DNA from: Brucella thiophenivorans
GTDB taxonomy: Bacteria > Pseudomonadota > Alphaproteobacteria > Rhizobiales > Rhizobiaceae
Assembly (NCBI RefSeq): GCF_002252445.1
Contig: NZ_NNRJ01000051.1
Coordinates: 496,001-560,000 of the forward strand
Direction of reading: 5' to 3'
DNA: 64,000 nucleotides
Below the pieces are notes generated by a model. The model saw only the letters and a list, made by a program, of their open reading frames with translations. It made no database searches and had not been told where the DNA came from. Below, one piece after another: positions 57,246-64,000 of this stretch. Positions within the stretch are counted from its first letter, which is position 1; the number at the start of each line of letters is the position of its first letter. The translations under genes and the position numbers were made by a program.

Positions 57246-58157
57246 TTACACCGAAAAGTCTTTTATCCGCTTAAGCGCAGGTGCAAACCAACGCCCGTCC
57301 CGGACAAGGCGAAATCCCAAATTATCGGGTGGCAGACCCACACTACATCCGCCGGATTTCGGATTGCGAATAAACGAGCTCATTGCTGCACGGTGCTTGC
57401 CATTGACCACATACACGCCGCAGACTTCATTCTCGCTGGCTATTTTTCCATAGGCGTCGAGATTGACACGCCGATGGCAGGTGGTTGTCCATTCCCAGAT
57501 ATTGCCACCAATATCCGCGACACCAAACTCGTTTTCACCAAAGCTGCCGACCGGACGAACAGCGGGGTTGCGATCCTGCTTACGCTCACTTTGCTTTTCA
57601 TAATCACGCAACCAGCGCAATGCCGGGTTAGCACTCTCGTCACCGCCCAATGCATCGTCGGCAAAGCGAGAACCAGCGGCAAAAGCCCATTGTTCATCTG
57701 TGGGCAATTGCCAGACCTCGCCGGTTTTTTGCGAAAACCACTTCGCATAGGCTTTTGCATCATCATAGCTGATACCAACCACAGGATGCCTATATTGTGA
57801 ACTATCAGTTGCCGGAGATTGCCTATCCGCAGAAAGGCAAGCACCTTCATTCACACACAAGGCATAATCAGCAATGGTTACCTGATATTTCATGATTTCA
57901 AACGACCGATTGAGGCGGCGCGTCGTCATGGGTGCATCGGTTGGGTAATTATTTTTCTGAAAGTCGCCATCGGCACGATAGGTCATGCTTCGCGGCGTGA
58001 CCTTGATCATCTGTGGGCGAGCAATCTCGTAATCTGCGTTTTTTACGCCAATCTGGCCCGCCGCATTGACCACAAATAGCCCTGCGGCGACGGCAAGAAG
58101 GACAGCTGGAATTGCAACGCCAAGATCGCGCAGTTTTTTCTTCGCACTTTGTTTCAT
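57246..58157 (-). CDS. nirV: NirV, formylglycine-generating-enzyme-like protein
   Basis: 303 residues. N-terminal TM (about residues 12-33), then a periplasmic FGE-sulfatase fold: YQVTIADYALCVNEGAC, YRHPVVGISYDDAKAYAKWFSQKTGE in parts, LPTDEQWAFAAGSR, GNIWEWTTTCH and FRLVRDGR. NirV accompanies copper nitrite reductase in many denitrifiers; its job is not settled. Downstream of nirK in one operon, with a hairpin in the 94-bp gap. Confidence 0.9.
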   Translation of the reverse strand: MKQSAKKKLRDLGVAIPAVLLAVAAGLFVVNAAGQIGVKNADYEIARPQMIKVTPRSMTYRADGDFQKNNYPTDAPMTTRRLNRSFEIMKYQVTIADYALCVNEGACLSADRQSPATDSSQYRHPVVGISYDDAKAYAKWFSQKTGEVWQLPTDEQWAFAAGSRFADDALGGDESANPALRWLRDYEKQSERKQDRNPAVRPVGSFGENEFGVADIGGNIWEWTTTCHRRVNLDAYGKIASENEVCGVYVVNGKHRAAMSSFIRNPKSGGCSVGLPPDNLGFRLVRDGRWFAPALKRIKDFSV

Positions 58158-58187
58158 GATGTTTGCACCAAGCCAATCAAGATCAGC

Positions 58188-58232
58188 GGTTCGGGGGACG
58201 AGCCTCCAATGCTCGTCTGATCCCCCCGAACC
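58188..58232 (-). other. Long hairpin between nirK and nirV
   Basis: An outer stem (GGTTCGGGG with CCCCGAACC) and an inner stem (GACGAGC with GCTCGTC), separated by a small bulge. No U-run follows on the nirK strand, so it more likely protects the nirK 3' end or tunes nirV than ends transcription fully. Confidence 0.55.
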
Positions 58233-58251
58233 AATGGGCGTTCTTACGGCC

Positions 58252-59382
58252 TTACATGCCGGACGGAGCCAGTACCGACTTCATCAGATCGTCGTTCCAT
58301 TCGCCCGTCACCTTAAAGTGAGCAGCAGCACCCAGCTCAAAAGCTTCGATGAGGTTGTGGTTCACATAGGCATAAATGCCGGGCTGTTCGAATGTGTAAT
58401 AAGCAGCGCCTGCTGTTCCACCGGGAATGAACCATGTCTCCTGCTGCACATCCGGCGGATTGTTGAACTTACCGGTTGCCCAGACATAATCTCCATGTCC
58501 ACCGATGAGATGCGGACGTGTGTCACGATTGGCCTGTGAGTGGATAATCAGAACTCTGTCACCAACCTTCGCAGTCATGGCCTTATCGCCTGTCAGCGCA
58601 CCAACACCGCCGTTAAAGACCACATGGCTTGGGGTAAGCGTCCGCATAACCTTGATGACATCTTCATAGGAGTCGCCGGGAGCGTCATACTTCTTGAAAT
58701 TGCCCTCTTCGTCACGCGGCACATAGAAATCCTGCTCGCCGACATAATAGACCGTATCGTAGGGCAGCGGATTACCCTTGCCATCATGCAAGCCATCCCG
58801 TGGCAGCACCATAATCGCGCCATTCATGCCAGACACCACATGCCATGGAACCATTCCGGGAGGTGCGCAGTGGTAAACAAACACACCGGGCTTGTTCGCC
58901 TTGAAGCGCAGGATCGTCTTTTCACCAGGGTTAATAACGGTCAGCGCACCACCGCCCAAGCCGCCTGTGGCCGAGTGAAAATCAATATTATGCGCCATTG
59001 TGTTTGTGTCAGGATTAATGAGCGTCAGCTCGACATAGTCATCCTGATGTACGACCATCAGCGGTCCTGGCACAGTTCCATTGAAGGTCATCGCGTGTAC
59101 TTCTGTACCCGCATCGTCGAGAATCATCTTCTTCTCTTCAATCACCATGGTGAACTCAATCACCTTGGGACCGCCTTCGGCGACCTGGCTGTGAGCATGG
59201 ACGAAAGGAGGGTTTACGAGTTCCACCTTCTCGCGTGGCAATGCGGCAATTTCCGCTTCACTAGCCTTTTTAATTGTTTCCTTGCCCCAAGCCGAGCCTG
59301 TCGCCAAAACAGGTGCCAGCGCCCCTGCAAGGGCTGCTCCTGCCAATATTGTACGACGACTAATTTGCATCTGGTCGACCAT
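58252..59382 (-). CDS. nirK: Copper-containing nitrite reductase
   Basis: 376 residues. Tat signal [17 protein letters not shown] (AAGGAGAG before the ATG) exports it folded to the periplasm. Two cupredoxin domains. Type 1 Cu ligands His131, Cys172, His181 and Met186; type 2 Cu ligands His136, His171 and His342; active-site Asp134 and His291. Reduces nitrite to nitric oxide. Confidence 0.97.
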   Translation of the reverse strand: MVDQMQISRRTILAGAALAGALAPVLATGSAWGKETIKKASEAEIAALPREKVELVNPPFVHAHSQVAEGGPKVIEFTMVIEEKKMILDDAGTEVHAMTFNGTVPGPLMVVHQDDYVELTLINPDTNTMAHNIDFHSATGGLGGGALTVINPGEKTILRFKANKPGVFVYHCAPPGMVPWHVVSGMNGAIMVLPRDGLHDGKGNPLPYDTVYYVGEQDFYVPRDEEGNFKKYDAPGDSYEDVIKVMRTLTPSHVVFNGGVGALTGDKAMTAKVGDRVLIIHSQANRDTRPHLIGGHGDYVWATGKFNNPPDVQQETWFIPGGTAGAAYYTFEQPGIYAYVNHNLIEAFELGAAAHFKVTGEWNDDLMKSVLAPSGM

Positions 59383-59432
59383 CGATTCTCTCCTTCCGAT
59401 AGGACCGAGCGTTCTTCCGCTCTGTCACTCTA

Positions 59433-59474
59433 TTTATAGGCGACACACCGGATATGTTCATTGCGTACAAACAA
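59433..59474 (-). promoter_or_regulatory. NnrR-type box and -10 of nirK
   Basis: On the minus strand, TTGTT-TGTA-CGCAA (59461-59474) and TATAAA (59433-59438), 32 bp centre to centre, so the box sits at -41.5 with a 44-nt leader. The half-sites differ from the FNR boxes and fit NnrR better. The rest of the 59383-59724 gap holds only the terminator at 59672. Confidence 0.65.
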
Positions 59475-59671
59475 AAGACCCAATATAAAATCAGAAAAAA
59501 TATAATTATAAATCAATAACTTACAGAAAAAATTCCATTCCTTAACAGGCTCTTTGTGCCAGAACAAGTAATAAGCAGGACTGCACTTACCCTTTCAGTA
59601 AAACCACCGCATATCGGGCATTATTTGTAGTTTAGAACTGTTCTTTACTGGCGGGTTTTTAAATCGAAAAC

Positions 59672-59697
59672 AAAAAACGGCCCCTTTCGGGACCGCT
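59672..59697 (-). terminator. Intrinsic terminator of the DUF2249/DUF59 operon
   Basis: On the minus strand CGGTCCC-GAAA-GGGGCCG followed by TTTTTTG, 28 bp past the DUF59 stop. Confidence 0.8.
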
Positions 59698-59724
59698 TCG
59701 TTATGGCTAGGCTATCATAAAAAT

Positions 59725-60057
59725 TTAGAAATCTGGCACAGCAAACCGTGCGCGAGCTTCGGGAATTGCCATATCAGGTGTCCATGCCGGCTCATAGGTC
59801 AGTTCAACATCTGCATGGCTTACACCTACTACGTTTTCAACACAGGATTGGACTGCAATCGTTAGGAAACCTGCTGCCGGGCACCCCGGCGTGGTGGTCG
59901 TCATTTTAACACTGACGTCGCCATTGCTATGTGCAACGATCATGTAAATCATGCCAAGGTCAACGAGATTGATGCCAAGCTCAGGGTCCATCACCATGCG
60001 CAGCGCATCGCGAACCTCATCTTCCAGACGGTCCAACTCTTCCGCTTGCATCATCAT
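59725..60057 (-). CDS. DUF59/MIP18 Fe-S assembly protein
   Basis: 110 residues: VRDALRMVMDPELGINLVDLGMIY and KMTTTTPGCPAAGFL (conserved Cys) are the MIP18/PaaD-like signature (SufT group). Such proteins help deliver or repair Fe-S clusters. Last gene of the NnrR-box operon, 3 bp after the double DUF2249 gene. Confidence 0.88.
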   Translation of the reverse strand: MMMQAEELDRLEDEVRDALRMVMDPELGINLVDLGMIYMIVAHSNGDVSVKMTTTTPGCPAAGFLTIAVQSCVENVVGVSHADVELTYEPAWTPDMAIPEARARFAVPDF

Positions 60058-60060
60058 TCC

Positions 60061-60591
60061 TCACGCTGTTCCAACCCGGATCATGATCCGGTAAGCATCA
60101 CCGGTCTCATCGAAATTACCGACCCACTGGTGTCCGCGTTTTTCCAGTTCAGGAAACAGAAACAGCGGTTCGCGATGCAAGAGTGCAAACAGCACTTCGC
60201 CGGTTGCCATATTCTCAACTTCGGCAAGAATGCTGACCATAGGTTGTGGTGGGTCCATGTCCGAACAATCGAGATATTGCGAAGGCTCGGGCCAGTCATC
60301 GGGTGATCCTGCATTGTCTGAAATCTGCACCACGGGTGCTTCTTCGCCGATCGGCGCAAACAAAACCTGCCAGTCACCATCTCCCAGAGGTTCAGACTTT
60401 GCAGCAAAGCCTTTTCGCTCCATCACTGCAAAAAGCGGGACGGGCTTGAAGGGCGCAATCAAAATCAGGCTTTGCCCCGGAGCAAGGCCTTCAACAGCGC
60501 CCATAATTGCTTGAAATGGCTCGACACCAGCTTTCAGAAGTGGGCGAACATCAAGCTCGTGCGGAATCAATTCGTGAACAGATAATGTCAT
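60061..60591 (-). CDS. Double DUF2249 protein
   Basis: 176 residues from ATG 60591 (GGGGAGAACAAA upstream). Two tandem DUF2249 (TusA/SirA-like fold) units: LDVRPLLKAGVEPFQAIMGAVEGLAPGQSLILIAPFKP split by FKPVPLFAVMERKGF, and LDCSDMDPPQPMVSILAEVENMATGEVLFALL with REPLFLFPELEKRGH. Fold known; function not. Overlaps the membrane gene by 4 bp. Confidence 0.85.
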   Translation of the reverse strand: MTLSVHELIPHELDVRPLLKAGVEPFQAIMGAVEGLAPGQSLILIAPFKPVPLFAVMERKGFAAKSEPLGDGDWQVLFAPIGEEAPVVQISDNAGSPDDWPEPSQYLDCSDMDPPQPMVSILAEVENMATGEVLFALLHREPLFLFPELEKRGHQWVGNFDETGDAYRIMIRVGTA

Positions 60592-61955
60592 TTTGTTCTC
60601 CCCGGTACTGGTCTGCCAGCATAAATCAGATGCGGTAAAGTGACGACATTTGGAAGCTTCATAGCTTCCGGTACATCGCTTAATCTCCGCGCACGAATGA
60701 AATGTGAGGATAAGGCAAGAATTGCAATAAGATTTAATCCGCAACCCAATCTGAATGCCAATGTCTGGCTGGTAATCAGTGCCACAATGGCGATGGCAAC
60801 GCCTGCATAATAAACGCAAAACCAGCGCTTCGCACGGCCTTCCATGACAATATCCTGCACGCGCGGCGTCAGAATTTTGCCCATCAACGGGCCATAGCAT
60901 TCAAGCCATGTCAGAAATGGCACAATTTTATAGAGCTGTGCCAAACTGAGGCCCGTCAACCAGCCAAATGTAAAGAGATAAACCAGTGCGGCAATCACAC
61001 CGTCCGTTCGACCAATCCAAGGCAGAGCAATCGCAACAGGCAAAGAAATCAGCATAGCGGCAAAAGCCGGAATAGAAGCCGCACTGTTGAGTTCGATGGT
61101 TTTGCGTTTTCTCTGGCCGTAAATAGAATGCACATCATGAGCATAGAGGCCGATACTTGTAACACCGAGAACAAGACCAATCAGCAAGGCAATATCAATC
61201 CGGTCATATTCTGATGTCACGAGAATTGCAGCGAACGTCACCAGAGCAAGTGCAAAAGCGCCGGTAAGCCAGACAAGTTGCGTAGTCTGCTTCTTGGCTT
61301 CTGGCGCAAGCATGAACATAGTGAGCAGTCGGTAGCTAACACCCATCGCAGTAAACGTCATCCAGCCACCAAGCCCCAAAATTGCATGTGCTGATAACCC
61401 GGAAGAGGCGATTTCCAATAAGAAAACTTGTTCGAGCATTCCCGAAAGCATCAGAGTGAACAGGCTTCCAAGTGCTGTAACAAAAAGCAGACAGATAAGG
61501 CCGACACCCACAAAACGCGCTGGAAGTGTTATCGGTCTGGCGTTCCAGATTGTCTTGCCAAGTATTCCAATGATGAGCGTAAATCCACACATCAGAAACA
61601 ACGCCGATAGCGGCAACAACCAAAGCGGTAGATCAACAATCCCGGCCATTCCCGCAAAACCGCTGATCAACCCGCAAAGTCCTGTCAATAAAACGAGCAA
61701 TGCAGGCAGACCGAGACCGCCCCATTGCAATGGTTTTGCGACAAGCACCGGCACAAATTGCAGCAGTGCGCCGCACATTAATAATGAAAGCCAACCAATA
61801 GCGATGATATGCACAACGATGAGCGTTTCTGGCGCCCGCAAATCGTGGAACGGGTAACCAAAACCTCCAGCCATCAACACTGTTCCCACAATAAGAAAGA
61901 ACAGCGATGCGGCGAAATAGGAGAGTGTCCATCGGGAAAGCGCGGCACCGAACAT
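60588..61955 (-). CDS. 12-TM heme-copper-oxidase-I-like membrane protein
   Basis: 455 residues, twelve hydrophobic segments. His49 (VVHIIAIGWLSLLMCGALLQ) in TM2 and His190 (SGLSAHAILGLGGWM) in a central TM resemble heme ligands of cbb3/NorB-type subunit I, but the Cu-binding HxxxH and His pair of true oxidases is not evident. Related proteins in denitrifiers are grouped near NnrS; NnrS itself has a different start. Possibly an NO- or heme-linked membrane protein. Confidence 0.7.
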   Translation of the reverse strand: MFGAALSRWTLSYFAASLFFLIVGTVLMAGGFGYPFHDLRAPETLIVVHIIAIGWLSLLMCGALLQFVPVLVAKPLQWGGLGLPALLVLLTGLCGLISGFAGMAGIVDLPLWLLPLSALFLMCGFTLIIGILGKTIWNARPITLPARFVGVGLICLLFVTALGSLFTLMLSGMLEQVFLLEIASSGLSAHAILGLGGWMTFTAMGVSYRLLTMFMLAPEAKKQTTQLVWLTGAFALALVTFAAILVTSEYDRIDIALLIGLVLGVTSIGLYAHDVHSIYGQRKRKTIELNSAASIPAFAAMLISLPVAIALPWIGRTDGVIAALVYLFTFGWLTGLSLAQLYKIVPFLTWLECYGPLMGKILTPRVQDIVMEGRAKRWFCVYYAGVAIAIVALITSQTLAFRLGCGLNLIAILALSSHFIRARRLSDVPEAMKLPNVVTLPHLIYAGRPVPGRTK

Positions 61956-61971
61956 GGCAGGCCTTCATCGT

Positions 61972-62072
61972 AGAGCATTTCCAACAAAAGTGCGTGAGCT
62001 TTTGCGTAGGATAATGCGTTAAAACAAATAGATAGAGCGGTTCTCACAATTCCATTTAAACAGGAACCGCTC
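61972..62072. repeat. Bipartite intergenic repeat
   Basis: Left module like that at 25248 (AGCATTTCCAACAAAAGTGC to GATAATGCGTTAAAAC), right hairpin GAGCGGTTC with GAACCGCTC. Confidence 0.6.
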
Positions 62073-62082
62073 CAGAGAAGAG

Positions 62083-62367
62083 TTAGTGATTACCGCAGGT
62101 GCATTCGTGATCTTTGGCATGGGCTGCGGGGCGACCAATTTCCACGCGCCAGATAGGGCCATTTTCCTTGTATTCCCAGGAAAAAACACCCGGAGCGCGG
62201 CCTTCAAGCTGATAGCGCAGCGGAACCGGATCATGATCGTTGACGATTTGCAAAGTCTCGCCCGGCTCCAGATCATAGATCATGGCGAAAATCGTCGCAT
62301 GGCGGGAGACGGGCGGAATGGTGCGTACATCGATAATGTTGATCGTTGAAACAGGTTCGCTTGTCAT
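62083..62367 (-). CDS. Single DUF2249 protein with CxC tail
   Basis: 94 residues from MTSEPVSTINIIDV; the frame is open to 62469. One DUF2249 unit (IDVRTIPPVSRHATIFAMIYDL, RYQLEGRAPGVFSWEYKENG) and a C-terminal HAKDHECTCGNH that looks metal-binding. First gene of the four-gene operon, transcribed from the NnrR-type box at 62461. Confidence 0.8.
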   Translation of the reverse strand: MTSEPVSTINIIDVRTIPPVSRHATIFAMIYDLEPGETLQIVNDHDPVPLRYQLEGRAPGVFSWEYKENGPIWRVEIGRPAAHAKDHECTCGNH

Positions 62368-62411
62368 CAGATTAATCCATGGCCGTCGGCTATCGAAAGA
62401 TGATGATGACA

Positions 62412-62456
62412 GCCCCGCATCATCATAAACCAATTCTAAACTGGATGATGCGGGGC
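62412..62456. other. 13-bp perfect inverted repeat over the DUF2249 operon promoter
   Basis: GCCCCGCATCATC (62412-62424) and GATGATGCGGGGC (62444-62456), 19 bp apart, with the predicted -10 inside the loop. A transcript started here would contain only one arm; a norD read-through transcript would form the full hairpin. Confidence 0.7.
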
Positions 62457-62474
62457 CGATTTGTTTCATCTCAA
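62433..62474 (-). promoter_or_regulatory. NnrR-type box and -10 of the DUF2249 operon
   Basis: On the minus strand TTGAG-ATGA-AACAA (62461-62474) and TAGAAT (62433-62438), 32 bp centre to centre, the same geometry as nirK. Predicted start near 62426. Confidence 0.6.
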
Positions 62475-62505
62475 ATAAGATGAAAAATCAGAATGCCTTT
62501 AGATT

Positions 62506-62608
62506 AGAGCGCATCCCGAAAAGTGTGAAACGGTTTTCGGAAAAAGATGCGCGTCAAAACAAGAAGTTAGAGCGCATATCTGATCCAATCAGATCGAGAT
62601 GCGCTCTA
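62506..62608 (+). repeat. Bipartite intergenic repeat, best-preserved copy
   Basis: AGAGCGCATCCCGAAAAGTG begins the left module; the right module is AGAGCGCAT ... ATGCGCTCT with TCTGATCCAATCAGA inside. It runs up to the norD stop. Confidence 0.65.
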
Positions 62609-64000
62609 GCCAGCAAGAATTCGATAAATCGCTGGAAGTGCGCTTGGAAGCTTAGCGAGCTTGCCAATGAGCGAATAGCCGCCATGACCGAACAGTGCGG
62701 GTAAATAGGCATTTGCTTCACGATCAACCGTCACAGCAAAGACGTTGACGCCCTTGGCGCGCGCTTCGCTCACCGCCCGACGCGTATCCTCCAAAGCAAA
62801 GCGCCCCTCATAATGATCGACATCATTCGGTTTGCCATCGGTCAACAACAGCAACAGTTTTTTGCGATTATGCTGTTCGTTTAGCTCTGCGGTGGCATGA
62901 CGCATCGCAGCACCCATGCGGGTATAAAAGCCGGGCTTGAGAGCTGCGATCCGGTGTTCAACGGTTGCGCTGAAAGGTTCATCGAAATCCTTCACCGTTT
63001 CCACCCGCACCCAAGCGCGGCGGCGCGACGTGAACGTCAGGATCGAACAGCGATCACCACAGGCAGCAATACCATTGGCAAGAACCAGCAGCGCTTCTTT
63101 CTCGACATCAAGTACGCGGCGGTTATCGACCCATGCGTCCGTTGAAAGCGAGACATCCACCAGAATGGTTACAGCCAGATCATTGGCCTGCGGGCGGCTC
63201 ATCAGATGCACCCGCTCACTGCCCTGCCCGCCCGCTGCAAAATCACAACGCGAACGCACCACGGCATCAAGATCGAGATCATTGCCATCAAGCTGCGCAC
63301 GCATCATCTCGCGACCGGGCCGAAGAATTTCAAACTGACGTCGCACCTTGCGCACAAGACTTCGCGCCTCGTCATCAAGTTCCAGCGCCTCATCACGATC
63401 CTGTACAGGGGCCACCAGAACGCTGCAATGATCCTGCAAGTAGCTCGCTTTGCGATAATCCCATTCCGGATAAGTAAGCTTGGCCGTGAGCAGGCTCTGG
63501 TCTACCGCTTCCGGCGGCAGATCAAGGTCAAAACGGAAGCGCGCCGCAGGCCTGCCCTTGCGCTCACCCAGCGTCAGATCGTCAAGCTCATCTGCCGACT
63601 TCGCACTCTGTTCATCGCTGTCATCCGACGGCCGATCGACATTGACCATTTCGGCCATGGCGAGGATTTTTTCAAAGCGATTGAGAATGAACGGACTGCG
63701 GTCCGTCTGTCGCTGATCCTGCTTTTCGCGCTGCGCAATCTGACGGCCTGCTTCCACACCTTCCGCCTTGCTGTTGCAAACTGGCTCATCCTCTGCTGCA
63801 CGTGGACTGGTCTCTTCACGCTTTATGAGGCTTGGCCAGAGCGGCACAGGCAACACAGGCAGATAACCCGCCGGTGCGCGGTGCGGAAAGATTGCAGCAA
63901 TGCTGAAATCTGGCAGGCGTGCGCCTTGTCTCAGAAGCGAGAGAATCCGCTCCTCGACAAGCTGCTCCAGACGATTGAGCGGACGCTTTGGCCGCGCAGC
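62606..64000 (-). CDS. norD: NorD nitric oxide reductase activation protein, 5' end beyond the window
   Basis: 464 residues to the right edge with the frame still open; full NorD is ~630. vWA domain with MIDAS ILVDVSLSTDAW, LTFTSRRRAW, TRMGAAMRHATAEL and LLTDGKPNDVDHYEGRFALEDTRRA. The middle is acidic. NorD works with the MoxR-type ATPase NorQ to activate cNOR. norCBQ should lie to the right. Confidence 0.9.
   Translation of the reverse strand, partial: AARPKRPLNRLEQLVEERILSLLRQGARLPDFSIAAIFPHRAPAGYLPVLPVPLWPSLIKREETSPRAAEDEPVCNSKAEGVEAGRQIAQREKQDQRQTDRSPFILNRFEKILAMAEMVNVDRPSDDSDEQSAKSADELDDLTLGERKGRPAARFRFDLDLPPEAVDQSLLTAKLTYPEWDYRKASYLQDHCSVLVAPVQDRDEALELDDEARSLVRKVRRQFEILRPGREMMRAQLDGNDLDLDAVVRSRCDFAAGGQGSERVHLMSRPQANDLAVTILVDVSLSTDAWVDNRRVLDVEKEALLVLANGIAACGDRCSILTFTSRRRAWVRVETVKDFDEPFSATVEHRIAALKPGFYTRMGAAMRHATAELNEQHNRKKLLLLLTDGKPNDVDHYEGRFALEDTRRAVSEARAKGVNVFAVTVDREANAYLPALFGHGGYSLIGKLAKLPSALPAIYRILAG

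Noticed and set aside
58540-59439. 299-residue open frame antisense to nirK
   Set aside because: Covers a clear nirK with all copper ligands; composition (many His, Arg, Cys) is typical of a shadow frame.
60592-60900. N-terminal extension of the double DUF2249 gene
   Set aside because: The extra residues lie antiparallel within the membrane gene's own coding strand in another frame and are Cys/Arg-rich; ATG 60591 has a good ribosome-binding site.
1-64000. CRISPR arrays, prophage or insertion sequences
   Set aside because: No regularly spaced direct repeats, cas genes, transposases or phage genes were seen.

Overview
The window is 64 kb of one alphaproteobacterial replicon, most likely from the Brucella/Ochrobactrum group of the Rhizobiales. 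This rests on the mprF-acvB pair, the DivK/PleD cell-cycle regulators, a BA14K-type protein, a type A ATCase next to a degenerate dihydroorotase, NnrR/NarR-type Crp regulators and repeated ~100 bp intergenic elements typical of the order. No database was searched, so the genus is an inference. Coding density is high. There is no integrase, transposase, phage gene or CRISPR array.

Region 1 (1-20.9 kb) is housekeeping and envelope. It holds mprF (5' end cut by the window) and acvB in one operon, a PepSY membrane protein with a small DUF2946-like partner, a 2-TM ion channel, a small lipoprotein, tRNA-Lys(UUU), an Abhydrolase_9 membrane hydrolase, a BA14K-like protein, lipB, an EamA transporter, parE, a DUF305 protein behind a CueR-type promoter, an FlbD-like small protein, gatC-GNAT-gatA-GNAT, a UPF0173 hydrolase, ruvX and aidB.

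Region 2 (21-38.6 kb) holds pyrB-pyrC' (the second enzyme lacks its metal ligands), plsY-dprA, a candidate structured RNA, topA-rnr-DUF983-Nudix-MFS, rpmG, pleD, divK, a DUF3572 gene, rnk, dinB and tRNA-Cys(GCA).

Region 3 (38.9-64 kb) is an anaerobic nitrate/nitrite respiration region. A NarR-type regulator is divergent from narK-narGHJI-ppiC-DUF2478. Next come ubiX-ubiD, then ubiT-ubiU-ubiV for oxygen-independent ubiquinone synthesis, an NnrR-type regulator, nirK-nirV, a four-gene DUF2249 / heme-copper-oxidase-like membrane protein / double DUF2249 / DUF59 operon, and the 3' part of norD at the right edge. Perfect 14-bp FNR boxes lie before narR, narK and ubiTUV. Two related NnrR-type boxes lie, in identical geometry, before nirK and before the DUF2249 operon. 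The genes therefore read as one low-oxygen/NO regulon that supplies quinone, electron acceptor reductases and accessory or repair proteins together.

The best candidates for something under-described are: the NnrR-box-controlled DUF2249/membrane/DUF59 operon, with a 13-bp inverted repeat straddling its promoter; the metal-ligand-less PyrC'; a 28-residue predicted membrane microprotein at 39434; the structured RNA between dprA and topA; and the bipartite intergenic repeat family, one copy of which makes up most of the predicted ubiTUV leader.
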